Assembly (NCBI GenBank): GCA_900708905.1 | Contig: CAADRB010000003.1 | Span: forward strand, 4,565,551-4,629,550 | DNA length: 64,000 nucleotides | Source of the DNA: Hymenolepis diminuta | Lineage: Eukaryota > Platyhelminthes > Cestoda > Cyclophyllidea > Hymenolepididae | Direction of reading: 5' to 3' | In this document: one piece after another, positions 23,930 through 36,699 of the stretch | Layout: each line of letters opens with the position of its first letter | Numbering within the stretch: the first letter of the stretch is position 1 | Position numbers and translations under genes: made by a program | The notes under the pieces: generated by a model | What the model saw: only the letters and a program-made list of their open reading frames with translations | Databases searched by the model: none | Told to the model about the DNA's origin: nothing

Positions 23930-26900
23930 GTACGGAAAATCTCAATTCGTCATTTAAAATGCAGATACAACTTTCCTAGTTTAGCTCAACTAAGAGGTAA
24001 TTTTCGACAATCGATAATTCAAATTTGAATTTTATTCGTAATAGGTACAATTTGTCCCAATTAACTGAATATTTTTATGTTACTGTTGGAAATAAAAATT
24101 ATACCTAACTGCACCATTATTTCGACAATTCTAGACGATATCAATTAAGGGAATATGTTCTATAATACTGATAGGTCTACGTATCATTAAGATGACGGAT
24201 AAATTTGATAAAACCTCGGAGTTGCATGCTTCCAGCCATTTCATCCTAGATGCTTTTGTAGGTGAGCCTTTTGAAGGCCGTCGTTCAGCTATCCATAAGC
24301 TCTACATGACGGTTTACAGTTCCGGCTAATTGTGTTCTTTCTGCTACCCTCAAGACATTTCACTGTGATATCTTGACGCAACCAACTCCAGTTACCAGAG
24401 CTGGAAAAACTGGCACGAAAGAGTTGGTATCCTAATGATTCTATACCAACCTGCGGCATTAAATTTTGTAGATACATCGTGATATTGATCTTTAAAACAT
24501 TTTGTATTAATATGATCATTTTATTAGTAGGAAAAGTGTTGAAGATAAAAGATTCAAGAGGACGTTATTGATAGAGAGATTTGAATGAGTGCATTCAGAG
24601 TAAGAAAACATGCTGAACGAAAGCAAATTCTTAAAAACAAAATGAATTTATCATCATTGGTTGGCATTCAGTTGAAGGTATTCCTTCACTATCGATCTGA
24701 TTACTTCATTCTGTGAGCAGACAAACAGAGCTCCTATGCATAGATAATTTGCCCTATTTTAACGTCCCCGAGGAGAAAAAGTGCTGAGCAGTTTATTAAG
24801 GTATCGACTACAGGCATGAATTTTGCATGTACCTGTAACCTGGTCAAATATTCATTCCTCCTGAGATTCCCTCACTTTTGCACAAAAACACCATTTTTTA
24901 AAGCCTTTTAAAATGGTCAACCTGACGATTTTAGAGTTCAGAGTCAGTAAAGATTTTGATTCCTTGGCTTATCCGAATTCAAGTCTCTCAGACATTAATT
25001 GAATTGATCCAACTCTTCCTTCTTCTTAGATGTGATCGTTTTGCCTTGCCATGGAGAACACTAAGTGTTGACCTTTTAAAACCAACTTGGGTGATGAATT
25101 TATCCCTACAATAAAGGTTCGGATCTGTTATAATCATGATACTTTAAAAAAAGATTATTTGTCTAAATTGTATTATAAATAATATATTTTATAAAATATT
25201 TTTTTAAAACAATAATTCAGAGCCAAAAGTTAATAAATTCACATGAAGAGATGGGATAAATTTGGTGTTTTCATTCGATGTGTGTAGATCAAATAGAAAG
25301 TCATTAAAATTTATTTAAGAAAAAAATATTATTATTATTAATTCATATCAACTGCCTATTTTTAATACCGATGAATAATCTTTCAAAAATTGTCTCCAAT
25401 TCTAACTTAAAGGGTGAAGAAAGCATATCAGTCTTCTTAGACGATCTCGACTCCTCGGGCGTTCATTCCGATAGTTAAAAAAAAATATAAAAGTGTAATA
25501 TATAATTTTCTATTTACTTATGTCAAAATTGTATTAACTTTTATAAGAAGAAAAGAATATCTCTGGGGGGGGGGTTTGACCAACTATGTATGAATAAACT
25601 GCCCCATGAGCTGTGAATACCGAAAACGTGAGGTCATTCCCAAAGAGTACAATGTGTTCATCGAGAATCCGAAAATCGAGTTATGTAATAATCTTTTGAT
25701 ATCTTTACTTTTTACTAAAAATTGATCTCCCTCCCTCAGCACGTATTGAAATTCTCTACTGTTTCCAGCGTTCATCTGCTTCCTCGCGATGAAAAATTCA
25801 CCCGCACGTTCCGAAATATTCGAAATATCGTCTTTAAAGTTTACGGGTAAACTAACCCAGTTTGCACTATTATATTTACTATGCAGTACATATTTGTGAG
25901 ATCTAAATTATTGCAAAACAGTTGGTTTTTTATCGGAACCTTCGGTCTCATAGTGTTTGAGACGATTCCAAAGGTCATTTTTGAAAAAAAACGCACGGGA
26001 GCACTATCAACCGACCCGTTCCCAATGAGTCAACATGCCAACAGGTCGTAATGAGTAGCTTTGTGTATGAGTGGTCTGTTTAAGTTTTATTGAATTCTTA
26101 TTGCCTTATTTGGCTCTTAGTTTGAGTGCGCACGTTGTGAGTGCGGTATGATGAACGACTTCCTGGTCAAAAGTCACTCCTAATTTCACTTAAAACGTGG
26201 AACAAAGCCTCGAGGTTATTTCAAAAATAAGTAAACAGCCCATTTCAAATTAATTCCTGCTTATTCAACACTTACACAAGTCAGACTAAAATTTGTACAT
26301 TTATACGCTTATCAACGACAAGGAATCTACGTTCATCACCAGGAAGCTGATATATATTACTTAAATCCACCTCACTTTTAAGTGCTTGGAGATACGACTG
26401 CATAGTTGTATGGCCAACATTTTAGGGAGAGGGTATTTACTTGTTTACTCCACATACCTCATAAGAATGTGTCGTTATTCTGGCTGCTTCCTCACAAAAG
26501 TCCCTCTAGAAGAGGCCAGCATTAAATGTCAATATTGCTATTTTATCCCTCTTTCAAGAGACTTCAAAGACTTTGAACATGTGATTCTTAATTTCGTGTT
26601 TCAACTTTACGTCCTTGAAAAAGTGTTCCAGTCGGCAGTAAAGAAAGCGTAGCCTTTCCATTAGCAAATATTCACATACACTATTCTGTACGAAATAATA
26701 TGTGGTGGAGTTTAACAAATCCGAACGGGAAGGTATTTTGATCATGGTAAAGGGGTCAGATAAAAAATTTCCTTGCCATCATGATCGATTTGCTGTAGCT
26801 TCGACGTCGTGTCTGTTTCCCTCCAAGTTTTCACTGCATTTATTGAACATTTTTATTAAATTTATTCAATCAACAAAAATAATCAGATAATTTTCGAATT

Positions 26901-27900
26901 ACAAATTCGGTCGTAAAGATTTGTCGCTTTAAATCTACCACAGTTATCGAATGCAGTGACAGATAAAATATGCAGATCTCTTTTGAAATGTAAAGCAATC
27001 TTTGGAATTCTGGTTGAAATCTGCTCCATTTTTTCCTTAATACCATCAAGATACTTGAGGAGGGTGTATTTCAACTTATTTTTAAGATGGTTGAGAGATA
27101 ATTTCACTGGTTTTCATGAATAAACATTTGAATTCTCCTCCTCTTTCAGGGTCGCTTATAGCCCAATCAAGTTTGATCCCAGTAGAAGGCTAACTTCTGA
27201 ATTTACGTAAGTTCAAGTAATGAGTAACTGCGCCACTTCCATCTTCCTTTCTGCACAGCATTTAACTTGAGTATTCCGCTACGGTTTCTTAATACACTTA
27301 CCAACATATTTAGACCTTACTAGAGCGGCAAGTGCTCAGAAATTATCTGAACCATGGCATTAAATTAAGATGAAAGGACTGAACGAGTCATTGATCAATT
27401 AACATCATGTTTCTTATTGTGTCTGTGAGTATGCGCGTGAATATATAATGCCTCCATCTTAATAAATTGTGGCGCCATTTCAGTTTTCACCTTAGTTGAT
27501 TTAAATTAACCCCACGCGCAATCCATTAATTATTATGCCGCTCCTCCGACTGAATCAACATTCCACAAAACTTTAACTAAACATTTAATTTTATTTCAAT
27601 TTGCAAAGTAAAAGAAATTGTAATTATTTAATTAATTCAATTTTGATTGAATGAATGAATATTAATTAATCATTAAACAACGTTCTGACAATGACAACCG
27701 TATAAAATTAATTAGTATTATTCATCAGTTTATGATTTTCTAAATTTTGAAATATGGATCAATACTATTTCGTATGCCAGTTGCGAGGAGGTAACATACT
27801 AATTAGAGGTGATTGAATTCAGTAATAACCCAGTTTAATATATGTCAAGAGTGATCTTAGGAAATAGGAGCTTTTCAACGAGAATGTCTGCGAAATGACC
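23930..27900. other. AT-rich non-coding stretch
   Basis: No recognised gene or repeat family. A run of ten G lies at 25565-25574. Open frames at 24289-24519, 25584-25775 and 26386-26745 show no domain, and several are mirrored by frames on the other strand. Confidence 0.45.
25565..25574 (+). repeat. G homopolymer
   Basis: Ten consecutive G in an otherwise AT-rich stretch. A homopolymer of this kind can also mark a local sequencing or assembly uncertainty. Confidence 0.85.
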
Positions 27901-27904
27901 TTAT

Positions 27905-28075
27905 ATGAGTGTTGAAAGGCATAAGCATTCAGGAGCGCTCAAAGAAGTTCCTGACCTGAAGTTAACTGAACCCTCTTTTCTTCCACCCGATGGAGATACA
28001 GTTAAGGACGTTGCGATCGAACAAATATCAGATGAAACAGATGTCATTATTTTCGAACACTTATTGAAAGGATAA
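27905..28075 (+). CDS. Unassigned 56-codon ATG reading frame
   Basis: An ATG nine bases after an in-frame TGA opens 56 codons to TAA at 28073-28075. The predicted peptide starts MSVERHKHSGALKEVPDL, is rich in Asp/Glu/Lys with regularly spaced hydrophobics, and ends VIIFEHLLKG. That composition is typical of real soluble proteins and atypical of the low-complexity frames nearby. The minus strand is open over the same interval (27901-28089) but gives a Ser/Cys-rich peptide. No family is recognised. It could be a small ORF, an exon or a transposon remnant. Confidence 0.22.
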   Translation: MSVERHKHSGALKEVPDLKLTEPSFLPPDGDTVKDVAIEQISDETDVIIFEHLLKG

Positions 28076-29355
28076 CTTACTTCGTACATAGATAATTTAT
28101 GAATATAACAAAATCAATAATTTATAAAAATTTGAAATGCAATCTCTCCGCATCCTGAACACATCCTTCAAACAAACCTAGAAGAAGACTACACTTGAAA
28201 AATCGGTGAAAGTCATACAATTTTCCCCAATCCAATTGGCTTTTAATCAATTTAAAAATTAAAAAAAATTATTAATTTCTCATTTAATTAATTAAATAAT
28301 GGATATTTTGGCTCATTTTCAAAATGAAATCCTAAAATAACAAGATTATATTAAAGAAATTAATTCAGTGAATCATTGTGTATATATTCACATAGTTTTT
28401 ATTCCACGAAATATGATGGAGGTGTCCCTTAACGAATTGAATTCAACTAATTAAAACTCCTTGACAATTTTCATATAATTTAATTAATAGAAAGTCGGTA
28501 ATGATCAAATTGTTGCCAGGCAAATGAAAAAAACAACAAAGGATTTATTCCATGTTTTCATTTAATTTCGATTATCAAAATGAAGTAGATACTTCATGAA
28601 AGACAGCATCGTATCTACAATTCAGTAATATTTTAGTCAAACCAAATTCCAATTTGAATATAAACTTCCCATTGGGGTATTTTTATAAAAAATCAATAAA
28701 ACGTATTACTTTAATTGTTTTGCCTCGTTTGAGGAATAAAAGGAATCAGATAATGATTGAGTTGGGAGATGGGAGTTCGCCGAGCCTGTCGATCTTATGC
28801 TGAAATTGAAAAAGTGGCATTATTGGCAAGGAGGTTATCCACGAGGGTCCCTTAGATGTCTACCACTTGAGGAGTATGTTCAAATCCGTAGATAAGTTTC
28901 TCACGGTAAGAAAAGTTAATAAATTAACTTAAAACAATTTTCTACTATTTTATTTAATATTTATTAATATTTCTCAATACTGTAATGGATTTACTGTTTC
29001 AGTAACAAATCACAATTCATTCAAACTTTAAATTTAAAATTTGTTTTGAATTCAAATTTAAAAATTATTTTTGATAACCTTCAAAAGGAATTAAACTCCG
29101 AAAGGGACTTTCCTTTTGCAGAAAGTTTATTTATACGAGAACTGTTTGAATTTAACTGAAATGCTAGACAATATTCATTATTGAAAGACCTTCAGGCCTC
29201 AAATTTGAAGAAGAAGAGTGTGTTGCATTAAAAGTGTCGTGATTGCTATCTCAAATCCACCTTTTTATGATTGTGAGTTGCTAGAGCAACACATAAATGT
29301 ATTTCGCCTTCTCAACAATCGAGAGAGACAATGAGTCAATGTGACAAGACCGATT
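28076..29355. other. Very AT-rich stretch with many TAATTA motifs
   Basis: From about 27.48 to 28.72 kb there is a high density of TAATTA/ATTAATTA words (for example near 27625, 27660, 28285, 28450). Such words are homeodomain core motifs but are also expected from base composition. No coding sequence is seen. Confidence 0.4.
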
Positions 29356-29359
29356 ATGA

Positions 29360-29600
29360 ATACTAAAAATCGGTCGGTAAGCGGCATGACGTCGTGGACA
29401 AGCATTTGCTGCAACTCTGGCGACGAATAACGTAATGTAAATTTTGGAACGTGACCTGTCCACTTTGTAAACATTGTACAACCCAGATCCAAAATCAAAT
29501 GAAGTAGGATTTTTTGGTTTCTAGGCGTTTCTCTCAGTACCTTTCTGATCCCATCCCATTTATAATGTGTGGGAATTTCTGTTAACTGATTTCGGTTGCT
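29360..29600 (+). repeat. Unclassified dispersed repeat, copy 2
   Basis: This is a divergent second copy of the repeat at 11836-12060. It contains CGTCGTGGACAAGCATTTGCT, then an ATTTTGGAACGTGACC stretch, then TTTCTGATCCCATCCCATTTA and GTTAACTGATTTC, in the same order and orientation as copy 1. It is longer between the second and third blocks, so one copy has an insertion or the other a deletion. The minus-strand open frames across it have no recognisable domain. Confidence 0.45.
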
Positions 29601-32330
29601 TTCAAAAATTAATAATTTATTATTTTTTAATTAAAATTTTACATGCTGTCTAATTCTTTCCATAACTGACTATGAAATTGCCGTAATAGACAATGGAGAA
29701 GCATTACCGTTCAGGTTCTTAAATTTCTGGTAGTAAAACTGTCCTGTTACTAACCGTTTATGTATTTTCTACGTTGAATACGGCGAAAGCAATGTACAGT
29801 ATGAATCGAGGTATGGGTCAAATAGGCCAAAATATGAATTAATAATGTTACATTGCTTTCTTGCTCCGTCTCTCTACAGCCTGGAGAAGAAAAGCGGTCT
29901 TAGCATGACTTTTTAATTAGTCTCAGTACTTCGTTATATGACGAATCACTTATCGTTTGCCTCTTATTGGCATTTTCATGAGAGCTCGTTTTGTTGCAGC
30001 TGTGCCGTCACTACTACTTAATTATTTATCAGCGTCCTATTCTTAAAATAGGAATGTCTTGGACATTGCACACTTTAAATTCTTTTATGAAACACCTAGG
30101 GTAAATTTCAATCATTCATATGCACGTTTTAATAAATAATAATTATAATTAAATTTTAATTTTTAATTTCATTTTTCCAAAATTATCCAAATATGTTCAC
30201 GGGACTTTAGTCTGCATTTAGGCGGGATTCTTAATTTTTGTGGTGTATTACTATAATTATAAGGAAGCAAACTAGCTTCATTATCTGCTATTTAGGAAAA
30301 TCGTCATAGCAATTTTCTTTAATTAATTTATTTTCCTAGTTCTCATTCAGCTCAAAAGTAACTCTGAGAGTATCAAAGTGAAATCAGCCATCGAATCAGG
30401 GTTGAGTAGGAGTGCACTGCGGCATTACTTTTTTCTCCAAAGTAAACTTTAGGCTTTTTTTGTCAAACGATTCGTCATCTCTCCTTTCCTTTTCTCTTCC
30501 TCTTTCTGTTCTGCCTCCACTCTACTCTGGTTGAAATAGAATGCTTTGTGGTCATATTGCTAGCGGATGAGTCAAAGTCACCTTATTTTCCCTTCCATTG
30601 GAAAGATAAACCATCTGTGTCTACTTGTGTGGCACTGTCCTGAATGAGTTATTATACAGAGGCGCACTACTTTTAAGTTTTAAATATTTTATATATTAAA
30701 AAAATTAGCAGGAAGAAAAAGGATAATTCATCTAAAATCAATAATTTTCAAATTATTTCAAAAAAGTGTTTTGATGCTGCGTAAATGAAACAACTATTTT
30801 TTCCTATTTCTTGGCTTATTGAAAGGCCTAAATTGGACGATTTATACCGATTGGTTAATAATTAATTATCAAAACAGTGAATACCTACTGATTAATTAGA
30901 GGGTAACAAATTGTGACACTCCAACTCATTCTAAATCTGCTCATGCGAAGTATTATTACCCCTCTCAGTTTATGCCATCTCATCATTTATCACTGATGGA
31001 CTTGATACTTTCAACCATTCCTTAAACGTGTGTAGCATTAGATACTATTCTACTTCTGATAGCAAATAAATTAAAACTGACTTTTAAAATTTGAGCAGTT
31101 TAAAGTACTAGTGAATGCGAACCCTTTTTTCTTACCAACAAGCATCCAGTGCCACTTCCGAAACAAACTTCTCGATTATCCCAGAAGAGCATGAGAAAAT
31201 GCTGCAAAAACTCGGATCCACGAGACAAATCGATAAATTCTTTGAAATGAAATCCTCGTACCTCTTTCAGTAAATGTAATATTATAGGCTGTACATTTCC
31301 CGGTCAAAATCACATTTATGCGTGAACTCTAAGTAGACAGTCTTGAATTTTAAATAATTATGCGGAAGAAAGCTCGTTTTTAAACTGTCAGCGCATCTAG
31401 ACCTTCTATTCCACCGGTTGAATAGTTTTTTTCGCCTTCCGATATCACATCGATATATTTCATCTCTTATTTCTACTCAGCTTAAACCTAGTTATTTTTA
31501 AACTGAGTAGATTATTCAAAAGCATATAAAACAGATGTATCGGGACTCAAGGACAGGTCAAGTAAAGGACAATAATAGCATACTCTTCCAATTCATTGAC
31601 GTAACAATTGATTCCATGGGATTCTGCGAAGAGACAAACGATATTTTAAATTTATCTCAATGAAAAGGCCCTAAACTTTTTAATGACTACTTTGTCTGAA
31701 ATGGTTTTTACAAAAGCGAAAGAAACTCGATCTGACGGAAAACCTTATCATAAATTTAGTGTAAAACAAACTCTAAATGTATGTAACGTTTAACCAGACC
31801 CGCGTCTAAATTTGAATCATGAAAGTCAATCCCTCTTAAGCTGAAGGTTATCTAGAATGCTTTGAAAACTCCAGTCAACTAATTGTTCATTCTTTCCAGA
31901 AGTTATCCTGGCATCATGAAATGTAATTCTTTTCATAGATTCATCCGTTGAGACTTTATTCCTCAGATGTATCACAGAGTGAGGATGGACTTCCGTATGT
32001 TTGATCAAAAAGATGCTCGCTTATTATTAATATTTCAAGAAAAGTCGTACTTCCTATAAGCAGCTCTTAAATTTGAAGCATCCGAACCTACTTGTTTCTC
32101 TTTAAGCTGTTATCGTGCACCGTCCATAATTTAATTGAGAAGTCGATCTATCGTCTATAAAATTAAGGATATCACCTCCTTATATGTGCAGTAAGGAACA
32201 TGCGTTCGAATCCAGTGGAAGGCCAAATCCTCCTGATGATTAGCTTTATCCTATTGATACAACATTCATCACAGCATGTCAAAGCGCAGTATCGGTATTC
32301 TTTCACCGGAAAAACACATCACGCTATGCC
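29601..32330. other. AT-rich non-coding stretch
   Basis: No recognised gene, RNA or repeat family. A B-box-like GCGTTCGAATCC lies at about 32202-32213, without a convincing A box or cloverleaf. Confidence 0.45.
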
Positions 32331-32339
32331 ATCAAGAGT

Positions 32340-32720
32340 CAGGGCATCCCATTTAGGAGCGTGTTGAGATAAAAAAGCGCCCAGCTGGCAGGCCTTCTCT
32401 CTATGTGTGCAAGTATTTGGGGTGCCTGAGTGAGAAAAGAGAAAAAAGTTGCATCAGTTAGCGATAGAGAGAGAGAGAGAAACGGAGAGATGCGTCACCT
32501 TTCTCTATATTTCCCTCTACCCTTGATGCATTTCTCATCACCAGCTCTACAGCCTGATATTGTTTGCTAGGATGGGTGCACACACCGGATGCCTGTAAAC
32601 AAGTCTTTCACTGGATAATGCGACCCCTGTGTTCCCCTTCCTAGTCTAGACGTGCGTCGACTGGGCCACACTTTTTAATCCTCACTCCCTTTGGCCCTGG
32701 TTGAACTTTTTTCAACCTCG
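32340..32720 (+). promoter_or_regulatory. GC-richer, GAGA-containing island
   Basis: A block of raised GC content contains CCCAGCTGGCAGGCC, a 15-base AG repeat (32466-32480), GCGTCACC and ACGTGCGTCGACTGGGCC. It resembles the islands at 18.7, 34.9, 42.9 and 51.1 kb in combining GAGA tracts with unusually GC-rich unique sequence. No open frame or clear splice site defines an exon. A cis-regulatory element is the simplest reading. Confidence 0.22.
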
Positions 32721-34830
32721 ACCTGGCTTTTGACCAAACGGTGGACTCATTTTTGGATAAAATTTCACATAACCCATGTAGCATTAATTGTTGACTATAT
32801 TAATGATCAAATAATGACCTAGGTCAGCAAAATTTAGGTATTAAAGGAAGAAAGGAAAGCGGGGTTCTGAATGATTGAGCATACTCATATTTCTTAATTA
32901 AAGACCAAGATTAATTTAAATACATTCCCCTGGATCATTTTTATTTGATATTCCAAATTGGAAGCTACGTGTAAACAACTTTAAGTAAGGAGAGGAATAG
33001 GTGCAATCTTCAAGGTCAAATATCAAATTACAGTTTATGTACACATTTAGAGTTCATTTGAGTGGGCTCTGTCAAGATAAATTTCTACAAATTGTTTAGA
33101 ATCGTGTAAAATCAAGCAGCTTTTTCGGCTTTTGAAAGAAGAAACTAGTTGAAGTGGCAGGATCCTCATAACTGACCAACAGATCAGTAAGCACTGGAGA
33201 GTGGGCATATTCAAGGCTCTGCCAATGTATTTATTAAATTTGAAAATTTTAGAAAAATTTCTCTCCTCAAATTTCTTTCCTAATCTTGGGAAAAAATGAT
33301 GCCTATCGCTCTAAATTACTCAAAAGTTTTCAAATCAAACTCCGCTTTAAAGAAATTTACAGTAACTACATGGATAACTAATTAATGTCATCTGAAAGTG
33401 AAAACTCATTTAATAATTACTTCCTGCTTGACTCGTTTTGCCTACGAGGCATTTTAAATTGTATTCAAGGAGACTAATGGCCACATGCTTCAAGTCATCG
33501 TAGTCTTTTATGTCAACAAGTATCAAGCAGCCATCAAAGTTAAATAGACTGAAATACCTAATTTATCTCTCTAAGTTAGCGCTGGTAGAACTCTCATGAA
33601 GAGAGGTATTTGCAAGGAGGAACAAATCATTAATTAAATACTGAATCTTACATTGCCATATATGGGCAGTGAAGATTGTGAGTGTTATTTTATTTTTCAT
33701 TTGGTTTTCTACTGTATCTACTTGCAACAAACTGGTTTCAGATTAATTAAATAGTGAATTCCTGTCATTATCTATCTGCTTGTCTACCTGCAGTACCTGC
33801 CTTGATGACATTTTTGTGGCGGCAAATCTAAACGGGTTGAGAGCACATAATTTTTTTCACTGTCTGGTCCGACAAATGAAGCGTACATAGAGCGTTGATA
33901 GGGGGTAGGTAGGGAGAATTTATCTACACGATTTATCAGCGCAATGGGATTTGTTTAAATGAGGTGGCACAAATCGCTTGGAAGATGCCGATGCTATTTG
34001 CGCAAATTTGAACAATTGCCGTACCGCAATTACACTAATATTAAATGTAATACAAATTTCTACCTTCAACATTTTTGTATTTACAATTTTCATTAAGACA
34101 ATCTGTAAGGAGTCTGTTTGGAGAAAAATGGTTGAATTTCCTAGAAAAAACGTTCATTTTTATAAAATCCTTAATGCCTTATTTCAAATTTGTTTAAATC
34201 TAGATCCCACGGTAAATCCTGTGACCTTGTTTTTCACGAAGGAGTTCTTGTGGGTTCGTATTTCCGTATTTTCCATTGCCATCTTTGTAATAATGTTCGA
34301 ACCTTTTAATGACCTATTCTAGAACATTCAGGAAGTTAATTTTTGGTCACCCCGTGGTTTAGATTATTTTAGTAATAGAATAACGATTTCTGAAAAATAA
34401 AGCAAACCCATCTTTGGTTGTGTATCAATTTATCAGAAGATAAAAAAAAGTTTCAAAATAATGATTTTATATCTCCTAAAATACTAGGTCATATTCTAGA
34501 ATAAAAATACATTAAAGCTAATCGATAATTCGAGTTGAATTTCAACGTCAATTACTTGGTAACCAATCCCGTCAGACTAAACAATCACAAATAATATGAT
34601 AATAAATATTTTCTTTTCCTTGTAGATGCACATATTACGTTGTAAATACGCCTTGAGAAATTTTGTTTTAAACAAATTTTTTGACCTCCAAAATTTTCAC
34701 CAACCCAGTTTAAGATTGATCCTGCTGAACATGCTTCCCAATACAATCTCTCGAAAATACTCTTTCACAAAATTGAACTTTCTTTCCCCTCATTTTTAAT
34801 TTAGCATCAATTTTTCATGGTGAGTGCATT
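32721..34830. other. AT-rich non-coding stretch
   Basis: The 114-codon frame at 33978-34322 begins at TTG, not ATG. It encodes Phe/Ile/Asn-rich sequence typical of AT-rich chance frames, and has no domain. Nothing else is recognised. Confidence 0.45.
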
Positions 34831-34905
34831 TTAAGAAGAGGGTGGTGGGAAGCTGCACGATTTTTCTCATAAGGGAACTTCTCCTGTCGCCATAACTCAT
34901 AAGAT

Positions 34906-34925
34906 GGTGGTGGTGGTGGCGGTGG
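34906..34925 (+). repeat. (GGT)n microsatellite
   Basis: An imperfect GGT repeat of about six units with one GGC variant, at the left edge of a GC-richer island. Confidence 0.85.
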
Positions 34926-35300
34926 GAAGAGTGAGAGGGAGGCAAAGGGTGGATTTAAGGAGAGATGAAATAAATCCCTGGCTTTAACTCATTGCGCGGC
35001 ATCGGTAGGTGAAAAAATCGGCCGCGCGAGCGTGCGTTTATTAGACTACCAATGCTTCTGCAGTGCAGGGTAGAGAGAAGACGAGCAAATGGAAGGGTGA
35101 GGGAAAGATTGCACCAATCAGCACTTTACTTTTCTAACTTCCTACTCCCCTTCCGGCTTGTTTCTATCCCCCTTCAGCCTTTTCCTGAGAAGAGCGCGTC
35201 GCTAAGCAGTTTCATATTGTTGCGGAAAAAGTCTGTTTCCCCGCTTACTTTCCTTTTAATGCTCATATCCTAGTGGGATTTAATTTTAAACTCTAATTAC

Positions 35301-35314
35301 TCTCTCTCTCTCTC
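35301..35314 (+). repeat. (TC)n microsatellite
   Basis: Fourteen bases of perfect TC repeat, followed by further CTCTC words to about 35330. Confidence 0.85.
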
Positions 35315-35879
35315 ACGCTCTCTCCCTATCGGCTTTCCATGAGCGCTAAATTAGGTGGGAGAAAAAGTGTTGAGAGAAAATTGCTTCGGCGTTGTAAAAT
35401 CGCGAGCAAAATTTCGTTCGACATACTTTTACTATAGAAAAATAAGATGGGAGGTTTTTCGGGAAATAATCAGTCATTTGGAGTTGAATTCTTCTCCCGA
35501 GAAGAAAATTTTCCCTACTTATTTTTGTAATAACTTTAGAGAAATATTAATCTAGCAACCGGTAATCGCATAAATTTGATACTGTTTTAAGATCGACAAT
35601 TTGAAATCACAGAAATTGTTAATCTCTTCAGAGATCAGGCCAGATTCCGATGTTCAGGCTCTGGAATGTCAGTTCTTGCTGCAAAAAAATAAAACTTCTG
35701 ATTGTTATAGATCGACTGCCTCATTGAACAGTTCATCTGGAAGTTTAAACTAAAAAGAAGTACACAAAAAATCAATAAGATGCTATTATCCTGGGTGTCA
35801 TTATATACAGTTCAGGACAAATGACGAACTCATTGATAACTCAAAACCCCAAATTCAATAATTTAAATCCTCAAACGGA

Positions 35880-36345
35880 TTGGCTACGCCCATAATTAAT
35901 TTTAGTTACCCCAATTCCTGGAGACAAATTGATATGGTGTTGCGAGACATAAGGTCAGTGTGATTGTGTCGTCATCATGGGTGATTTTAATTGTCACCTC
36001 GGCTCTGATGCTCACAGTGGTTATGCAAATGTAGTATGACGCTTCACAGACACCGTGGAGACTACACAAAATATTGAGAAAGTCAACTATATGTTGATAA
36101 ATCTATCTTGCAAAAGTCGAGTAAAGAATTATATAATTGTTACCATCTAGAAATTGGTCGAGGTGCAATCTTAGACTCCTACCTTGCCACAAGAGAAAGT
36201 GGCGTCACACTTCTAGACTTGAGGGCATCCAGAGAAGTTGATGTAAACTCTGATTACTGTCTACTTGCAGTCATCCTTAGACTTAAAGTTGAAACTGCCA
36301 CCAAAAGATGCAAGTATAAAAAGCAGTTACAGTCCTGCGGAATCA
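35880..36345 (+). pseudogene. LINE endonuclease remnant
   Basis: The catalytic-site motif GDFN is intact in DCVVIMGDFNCHLGSD. The stretch after HSGYANV runs into a TAG, and the frame shifts again before the C-terminal motif. There, VDVNSDYCLLAVILRLKV matches the usual GADVxSDHxLVxxxLRLKL pattern, with the catalytic His of SDH changed to Tyr. The endonuclease would therefore be inactive even without the stops. Confidence 0.85.
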
Positions 36346-36699
36346 GAAAGGGATTGACCTAATCTCGAAAAGTAAAAATGAAGGTCAAAGTTTCTTGATT
36401 ATGAGATTTCGGAGAAAATAATACAGAATTATGGTGATATTGTGTATGTCATTGCGAGAGTAGCTACTCAAAACTGTCAAATAATCAGTACAAGGAAGAG
36501 AAAATCTAATTCATCGTATGAAATGGCCGAAGATATTTAGTACTAAACCACAGGAACGAAGAGATTTAAGAAAACGATGGCTACCTGACCAGTTTTCTGA
36601 ATCCTATCCCGTTTATGCTGGATGCTGAAGTAATCGGATTTCACAAAGACAGAGTAGCTGAAAGCATTTCGCTAACTAAAGAAGTATATTAGTTCTTGA

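Larger units (their letters stand above)
34840..35360 (+). promoter_or_regulatory. GC-richer island with GGT and GA/CT tracts, candidate promoter
   Basis: This region combines a GGT triplet run (34906-34925), a purine-rich stretch, the CpG-dense words TTGCGCGGCATCGG and GGCCGCGCGAGCGTGCG (about 34990-35035), and a TC repeat (35301-35314). Donor-like sequences GTAG|GTGAAA (about 35007) and AGG|GTGAGG (about 35095) lie inside. It could be a promoter with a non-coding first exon. The short open frame starting at 35052 has no recognisable product. Confidence 0.28.

Noticed and set aside
32150..32230. Possible tRNA gene from the B-box-like GCGTTCGAATCC
   Set aside because: No A box at the correct spacing and no cloverleaf pairing could be drawn.
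33978..34322. 114-codon plus-strand open frame
   Set aside because: It starts at TTG, is dominated by Phe/Ile/Asn, and shows neither a credible membrane-protein topology nor a motif.
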